IMG/VR virus record: IMGVR_UViG_3300030328_003950
Coordinates: 7,171-28,307 of that record
Source of the DNA: a virus
Direction: 5' to 3' (one strand)
DNA: 21,137 nucleotides
The number at the start of each line of letters is the position of its first letter. Position 1 is the stretch's first letter. The notes under the pieces were generated by a model that saw only the letters and a program-made list of their open reading frames with translations, was not told where the DNA came from and ran no database searches. A program made the position numbers and the translations under genes. Below are positions 1 to 9,000 of this stretch, piece after piece.

Positions 1-3000
1 TGGTATATTTCTTTACCTAAAAATGCAACTGGTACAAACGGAAATACAAATATTGCAACTACTAATGGTTCATATATTTGGGGATTACAGGCGGAAGAAG
101 TTACAAATTATCCAACTGAATACATTCCTACTAGTGGATTACCAAGAACTGTAGATACTATAGGTTCTGTAAAAGATTATCATAAAGGAAAATTTGTAGA
201 TATTGGTTCTAATATAGGAATAGGATGTACTCACGTCTTTAAGTATCCTGATATTGAAGTTAAATTGGAAAGTACTTCTGGTCGTGAGGTAATTGAAGCT
301 TCTTCATTGCCTATTATTAGACCATTAATGCGAGGAAGTATTAGAGATGTATTTCTAACTGAAACTGGTGTTGGATATGGTTCTACAGACACCATTAATG
401 GACACAGAAGACCTTTGGTTACTATTTCTAATGGTTCTAAAGGATTGGTTGATGTTGATGTTTCAAATGGAGAATTAAGTGATGCTTTTGTAAAAATTAG
501 TGGTGAAGGATATGCTTCTCCTCCAGAATTAATTGTGGAAGGTGAAGGCAAATATGGAAAATTGATACCTAATGTTGAAGATGGTCAACTTACAAGTGTT
601 ATTATTGCAGATAAAGGTAAAGATTATACAAAAGTTCCAGATACAACCGTAAGAATAAAACCACAAGGTTCTGGAGCTGTTTTTAGAGGAGATTTGAGAG
701 AGTGGAGATTAACAACAGTTGATAGATATAAAAATTCAATTAGTCAAAATGATGACGGTATAATTTTACCAAGTCAACATTCTGAGTATGGTTCAAAGTT
801 TGTATCTGCATATTTGCCAAGAAAATTAAGATTAATTCTTGATGATAATATTAATACAGATCTCAGTGAGAAAACATCTCTTTCTCATTCTCCTATAGTT
901 GGATGGTCGTATGATGGAGCTCCAATTTATGGGCCATATGGATATACATCTAATACTGGAGGAACAGTTCGTAGACTACTTCCTGGATATACAGCTAATT
1001 TAAAATCTAATAGACCACCAACTTCTGTATTTCCTCTTGGATTCTTTGTTGAAGATTATGACTATACTGCAAGTGGAGACTTGGATGAAAATAATGGTAG
1101 GTTTGGAAAGACTCCAGAATATCCAGATGGAGTTTATGCATATTTCTGTACTATTTCCTCTGAGGATGGTGATGGGCCATTTACAGCATCTAAGAAACCA
1201 GTATTCCCATACGTTTTAAATGGATATCATTTTAATAAGGAAGAATTGAACGGTAGACCATTATCTTTACAAACTTTACCAATACTTAATAGTGGTGATC
1301 TTATAAGAAATACTCTACCATATAAACTTGGATTCCTTAATGCTGATTATGATTATTTGGTATCTAATAATATTGAAGATACTGAATTAAGTATTCAAAC
1401 TATTGCTAAAAGTGGTATAGGTTCTGTATTAGTTAAGGAACCTGGTGAAAATTATAAGATTGGTGATACTGTAGTCTTTAATAATGATTATTCTGGTGGT
1501 AGAAATGCTATGGCTAGAGTAAGAACTCTAGTTGGTAAAGGTATTACTGAAGTATCATATACAAAAACTACTATTAATAATATAACATTTGATTATAGAA
1601 ATGCAAATGGAAATGGTATAGGTATTGCAGCTACTGCTCATGGATTGCAAAATAATGATTTGGTTATTGTTTCTGGTATTGGAACAGGAGAATTAAAATT
1701 CCTTGAAGGGCCTAAAACAATTGCAGTAAGTTCGGTAACTTCTAAATTAGGATCTGAGTTACGTAGGATTGGATTAACTGGTGATACTGAGTTTATAGAA
1801 CTTGTTGATGTTGTGGGTGGTAGGACTAAAGATGATGATATAATGGTTGATGATTGGTTAATTATTGGAGAAAATGAGGAAAAGGTTAGAGTTTTAGAAA
1901 TTGATGAAACTCTAGGAAGATATAAAATTTTACGTCAAACTGGTATAGGTCAAACATGGTTTGATGCTGGTACTAAGGTTTCTATAGATCAAAGTAAATT
2001 TACTTTTCCAGCTGGTATAGGTACTGATTTAATTATTAGACGTAATGCAACTCTTACATTTGATCCTCAAGGTACTATTGGTATTGGAACTGTATTAGTT
2101 AATCTTACAACGGATAATGGATTAACTGCTCCAACTGTAAGAATGAAAGCTAGAAATAATGAAATTCTAGAAGATCATCAATTACCACCAAATATTGGAC
2201 AACCTGGTAGTAATGCCGATAATACTATTTCTATACCAAATCATGGTTTATTGACAGGACAAAGATTAAGATATTCTAAGAGTCCTGTTGGTGCTGCATT
2301 ATCAGTGTCACCAAATGTTGGTTTGGGCAATTCTTTCAGATTAGAGGATGGTAGTTATGTTTATGCAGTTAAAAAGAGTAATGATTTACTTGGTATTACT
2401 ACAACTAGGGTTGGTGTAGGAACTACCTCTGCTTCTTTGTATATTTGCACTATCAAGGATGCTAATAAAGTAGCTCATTCATTTAGAACAACTAATGAAG
2501 AACATGTTGGTTCAATAGATAAAATTGATGTTGGTGTTTATACTGTTTCTGAACATACTTTAAAAACTGGCGATGATGTAACTATTGATATTTCATCTAA
2601 TGACACAATTAATAAAACTATTGAATATGATTCTGATTCTAGAAGTACTATAGTTGATCCATATTATATTGCAAGTAGTAATATATCAACTAGTGATTCT
2701 TCCTTTACTTTAAATAATCATGTATTTGAAGATGGTGATAAGATACTTTATTCACATACTACAAATCCATCTAATAAAGTATCTACTTTAACTAATGGTG
2801 GTGAATATTATGTTAAAAAAATAAGTGCGAATAAATTTAGATTATTTGATAATCGTAAAGATTCTATTAGTGTTCCATCTGCACATATAAAAATAATTCA
2901 TGCTGGATCTGGTGTTCATAGAATTGTAAAAATTAATCCACCAATATCTGTTATGAGAGGAGAAACTGTTGGTTTTGCAGTTTCTGACCCTTCTAATACA

Positions 3001-6000
3001 GGATTCATACTTGAATTCTTTAAAGATGAGAAATTCAAAAATGAATTTGATGGTATTGGAATTTCAACAGAAATTGTAAGAACTGGTACTCCTGGTACTG
3101 CTGGTGCTATAGTTAATTTAAAATTAACTAATGATGTGCCATTACCATTATGGTATAAATTAACTCCAACTTCTCTTAATACTATTAATGATTCTAAGAG
3201 AGATAGTTATCCAGATGATAATGTTATTAGTAGATCTAAAATATCTATTACTCCTAGCACATATGCTGGTAATTTTGGAATTAAAACCACTGGAATAACT
3301 TCGTTTACTTATCAAGTACCTGTTATACCAGAAAGAACTTCTTATACTCAATCTGGAATTAGTACATATCGATATGTTACAGATTCTGAAAATGCATTAG
3401 GTGGAATTAATGAAATCCAAGTAAGATTTCCTGGTGTTGATTATCAAAAGAATCCTGGCATTTCTAGTATAAGAACTACTACTGGAAAGGATGGATTTAT
3501 TAGAATGTATGATGATACTTTAGGTCGTCCTGGATATAAAGAAGTTGTAAAAATAGGATATGATTATCCAACAGATAAGTCTTTAAGTCCTAGAGCTGAT
3601 ACTCCAGTAACTGTAACTGTAGAAAATAACCTTGTTATTGGTTCAATTGGTATAGTAACTGCTGGTAGAAATTATAGTACAGCTCCAGATTTATTTTTCC
3701 CAATTAGACCTACAGCTAAGACTAAGGTTCATTTAGAAGGTACTTCTATAGGATCTGTTGAAATTCTTGAGGATAGTTTAACTGGATTTAATGAGGTTCC
3801 AAATCCACCAAGAATCATACCAATTAATAATACTAATGGTGTTGGTGTTGTTACTGCTAGATGTTTTGATAATTCTGGTAATCCTAATAAATTCCCATTA
3901 ATTGAAATAAAAAGACCAATTGGTGGATGGAGACCAGCAGAACATGATGATGGTACTAATTTCCCATTTGCAGTTGGTGATGATGTTTATATTGAAAATG
4001 TTAATATTGATGAAGGTGATGATCCTCGTGTTTATGAACAAGGAAAAGTAATTGGTTATAATTCAGATATGTATGATTATACTACATTTAAAATTACAGA
4101 AATTAATATAGGTAATTCTTGGTTTAAATATTCTCTTGTTGGTATAGGTACTTGGGGTGGTACATTCGATCCTATTAATAGTGCTGGTAGAGTTATTAAA
4201 AAAGGAGATCTACCAACATTCAATGTTACTTTTGAACATAGAGATTTCATTAATGGAGAACCAGTTACATTTGGTGATGGATCAGCTACTGGAGAAATGC
4301 TTAAGAATTGGGGATGGGATGCAGCTACTAACTCATTTAGATTAAGGAATCTGACTAGAACTCCTTATGTGGGTGATGTAATTGTTGGTAAACTCTCAAA
4401 AGCTTCTGGTAAAGTTGTAAAATCTGTCTTTAAAGAGAAATATTTTACTCTTGATCATAAAGCTGATAGAGTAAAAGGTTGGCAGAAAGATACTGGTAAG
4501 TTAAATAACGATTTTCAAAGAATTCCAGATAATGATTATTATCAGAATTTCTCATATTCAATTCAAAGTGAAGTTCAAGAACAAAACTTTAAGGATGCTT
4601 TAGAAAATATAGCACATCCTACTGGATATAAAAATTTCTCAGATCTAATTATTAAATCTAATGCGACTCCTGGTTTTGCTAGAAGCACTACTCTTACAGC
4701 AAGATCACCACAAAGTGCAACAGATCTAAAAGTTAATATTGATAATATTGCTTCCATGTATGTGAAAAATGATTATGATTTTGCAACGGAAGAGACATTT
4801 AACACTGGTGGATCTGCTGGTGGTGGTACAGATTTATCTAAGTTTATTAGTTTCCAGAATAGAAAAATTACTAACCTTTTAAGTGTTAGTTCTGCTAAGG
4901 TGGAAATAATTGATGATATTAGTGGTGAATTTGATGGAAAAACTGGATCATTCCTTGGAGAGCATACATTCCTTAGATCAGATCCAAGTATTAATGGTGG
5001 TGCTGGTATCACTATAGTATCTGGAGGATCTGGATCATTAACTCCAGCTGTACAAAAATATCATAGTGTTAGTAATGCAGCTTATACTGCTTCAAATGGT
5101 AATATGGTATTGACCTTAGAATCTGGTCATGGATTGTTAGTGGGTGAAAGTATTCATATAGAGAAAGAAAGTCTTCCATTTACATGTGCAATGGATGGTA
5201 ATTCTTATATTAAGAATTATCCTCGTAGTACTGATCCACAATATAATAAATTTGTAGATATTACTGCCGTAAGTGGTAATAATATTACTGTAAATGTTGG
5301 AACATCACCAATAGTAAATCATAACGTTACTAATGCTACATATAACCCCAATACTGGTGATATGGAGTTAACCATTGGTTCTCATACACTTGATATTGGT
5401 GAAAGTGTTAAAATTACAACGGGATCATTAATATTCCAATGTACTCAGGATAATAATGGCTCTGATCATGCGTATCCAAGAAATACTATTGATAATCATA
5501 CAGCTGTTGATGCTGATTATGATCCAGCTACTGGATTAATTGACATTAAAACATCTGCAGCTCATGGAATGACTGTTGGTGATTTAGTTAAATTGGATGA
5601 TAATTCAATATCATTTAAGTGTGATTATGGTAATTATCCACATACTTATGTTGGTGGTACTGTTACTAATGGTGTTTCTGTAACTGGTGGTAGTTCATTT
5701 AATGTTACTGATGCATATTATACTGGTAATAATGGTCATTTGGTATTGACAATAGGAACTCATAGTTTAACAACGTCCAATACAGTTACTCTTACCAGTG
5801 GTGCATTTAAATTTACATGTGATTCTGATAGTAATACTGCTATAATAAGTTATCCTCGTGCTACAGATCCTGCTCATAATACTGCAATTAATATTATTGC
5901 AGTAGATCAAGCTGGTGGAAGAATTACAGTTAATGTTGGTACTAAGGCTGATGATGTTAAATCTTATCCAAGAGCGACTGATCCTATCAGTGGAAAATGG

Positions 6001-9000
6001 AAAAAGGTTATAAGTACACCATCAAATGATAGATTTGTTATTCAAGTTTTGAATACAATTCCTTCTACCAATACTGATACTCATTATTTTGTATCTGCTA
6101 CTAATAATGGTATTAAACAGAAGAGGGATAGATCATATGATTCTGCTATTCCAATTAAAGCTGTAACATCAACTAAAATTACATTAAATGTTGGTAAATC
6201 TTCCAATACAACTACTCATAGATGGAAACCAAGTCATACCGCATCTAATGCTATCCAAAGTGGTGGTAATTATACACATACTTGGATTGGTGGAACTAAA
6301 ACTGATTCTGTTACTAGTGGTGGTACATCTTATGATCCATATACTGGCAAATTAACTATTGTTACTACAACTGCACATGGATTGAATAATGGTGCTACTA
6401 TCTCGATTTCTGATAATTCTCTAATATTTGCTTGTGATAGAGATAATTATACTACAGAACATGCATATCCTCGTACTTCTGATCCAGCATCAACTTCAAA
6501 TGCTAAGTTGAATAATGGTGTTTTAGCTATTTCTAATAAATCTGGATCATCATTTGATGTTACGATAACAACTCCAGTATTAGGTGGAAGGGTAGTTGGT
6601 TTAAGTTCATTTAGACTTACTAGTCAGAATGGAGGAGTTCCTTTATTTACTAAGGTGTTTAATCCATCAGATAGTACTATAATGACTCTTAATTCTGATA
6701 TCTTTAGAATTAATAATCATGGTTTTGCTACAGGTGAGAAGATTCAATATGATCCTGGTAATTATAATTATGGTAATAATAGAGTTAGTATTGCTGCTAC
6801 TAATACATATGAAGCATCTGTTGGTGGTGCAACAACTAATTTCTTGCCATCAACTTTGTATGTTATAAAGTTAGATAATAATAGATTTAAAGTTACTGGA
6901 TTCTCCACATCTACAGCTGACAATACTTTTGTTCCTACAGCTGTAGGAACAGGTACAGAACATTCATTTGATGCTGGTAATCCAGAAAATAGAGTGATGA
7001 TTGATATTGATGGTATTATCCAATCTCCTTTATATAATAAGAGTGTTTCTGTTGTATTGGCTAATGCAGTAGGTCTTACATCAACATCACTTAAACTTAA
7101 AGGTGCAGGTGGTCAAGCTGGAATTACATCTATAAAATCAAATGATATTATTAATATTGGTAATGAATTGATGAGAGTTAATCAAGTAGGTATTGGATCT
7201 ACTAATGTCGTATCTGTTGATCGTGCTATTTTTGGTACTACCAGAGAATCTCATTTGGTTAGTGCAGCATGTACGATGAAGGCTGGTCATTTTAATATTG
7301 TTAAGGATGTACTTTACTTTAAGACACCTCCATATGGGCCAACAGGAGAAGTAGGACTTACTACACAATCTTCATTCCATGGCAGAGTGTTTAATAGAAG
7401 AGATGTTGCAAATAATTTTATATTTGATGATATTTCTCATAAATTTACTGGAAATGCTGGTACAGGAAGAACATTTACATTAACTGAAAATTCTTCTGAT
7501 GTAACTGGTATTGTTACTACAGTTCAAGGTTCTGGTGGAAGTGATGAAGTTACTAATTATGGTGTTATTTTAATTAATGGTGTTTTCCAAAGACCAAAAG
7601 TTGATTATGAAATGACTCCTAGATCAATATCACCACATGTTGGTATTGGTGGATCAGTATCATTTACAGGCGAAACTATTGAGTCTATTCCTAGAGGTGG
7701 GAAAATTGGTGAAGTAGTTCCTCATAGTGTTCTTAATAGTGGTTTTGGTGGTGGATATCAACCAAGAATACCTGCTGCAGCAACTGCAGTTATTAATGCT
7801 GCTGGTTCTGTTCAAAGTGTTACTGTTACTGGTAGTGGATCTGGATATCAATCTGGGCCAGTAACTGTTGAAATTCAAAATCCATTAGGAGTTGGTTCTG
7901 CAGCAGTTCTTACAGCAACTGTTGGTACTGGTGCAAATCAAGGTAAGATTACAGGTATTACTACTGTTAGTGGTGGTACTGGATATTCTTCTACAGTACC
8001 TCCAATAGTTAAAGTTGGTATTGCTACAGGATATACTAATTTATCATTTACAGGTGGAACTGGTAGTGGATTTGTAGTTGATGCTGTTGTTGGTGCTGCT
8101 GGAAGTATAATAAGTTATGATATACGTAATAGAGGTTTTGGATATAAGAATGGTGAAGTGTTGACAATAGCTGGTATTCCTACAGATGTTACTGCAGGTG
8201 CTGGATATAGTTCATTTGAATTTAAAGTAAAAGAAGTCTTTGATGATGAATTTTCTGGTTATAGTTTTGGTCAATTAGTACCTTTGGATGATTTCTCTAA
8301 AGAATTTAATGGTGTTAAGAAAGTATTTACTTTAACCAAAACAGATATAGTAAAAGAAGTTGTGACTATTCTTTCTTTAGATACATCTGTTAATGCTACA
8401 AATAATCTCTTAATATTCCTTAATGATGTTTTACAGAAACCAGGAGAAAATTATAGTCTTACTGGTGGTACTACAGTTAATTTTGTAGAAGCTCCAAGGG
8501 GTGGAAGTAAGTTACAAGTATTATTCTATAGGGGTAGTAATGCAGATATTGAAGCATTAAATCCAGTTAAGACAATTAAAGTTGGTGATAAAATTCAAAT
8601 ATTACAAGGTGAAAATCTCCAATCTCAAACTGATCGTGTTGTTTCTGAAATTACTGATGTTAGTAAAGTAGAAACACCTCCTTATGGTGGTGGTGGAATT
8701 ACTACCGATACCAGTTTAGTTAGAGTTTCTGCTTGGAAGAAACAAGAAAGTGATTTGATAGTTGACGGTTTACCTATTGCTAAAGATAGACCAACACTTA
8801 TTGGTAAATTTACCCCTAGTGCAAATATTATTCAAAGTGTTGGCATTACTTCTGGCACACTTTATGTCGATAATGCGTTCCCACTCTTTAGTGCATATGA
8901 TAATAGAACTGATACTGATGATATTCCTGGTGAAGTAGAATTATTAAATGTGCAAGATATTAAATCTGCTCATGGTTACAGTACTATAAGTGCTGGTGGT

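Noticed and set aside
231-551. Minus-strand open frame of about 106 codons, and similar minus-strand frames near 4773, 7138, 11118, 17389 and 18484
   Set aside because: They lie fully opposite strongly supported genes, have no family resemblance or plausible start signals, and are low-complexity Ser/Asn/Ile-rich shadows.
5068-6486. A DNA tandem repeat or CRISPR-like array
   Set aside because: The repetition is at the protein level with diverged DNA and irregular spacing; there are no identical direct repeats with spacers.
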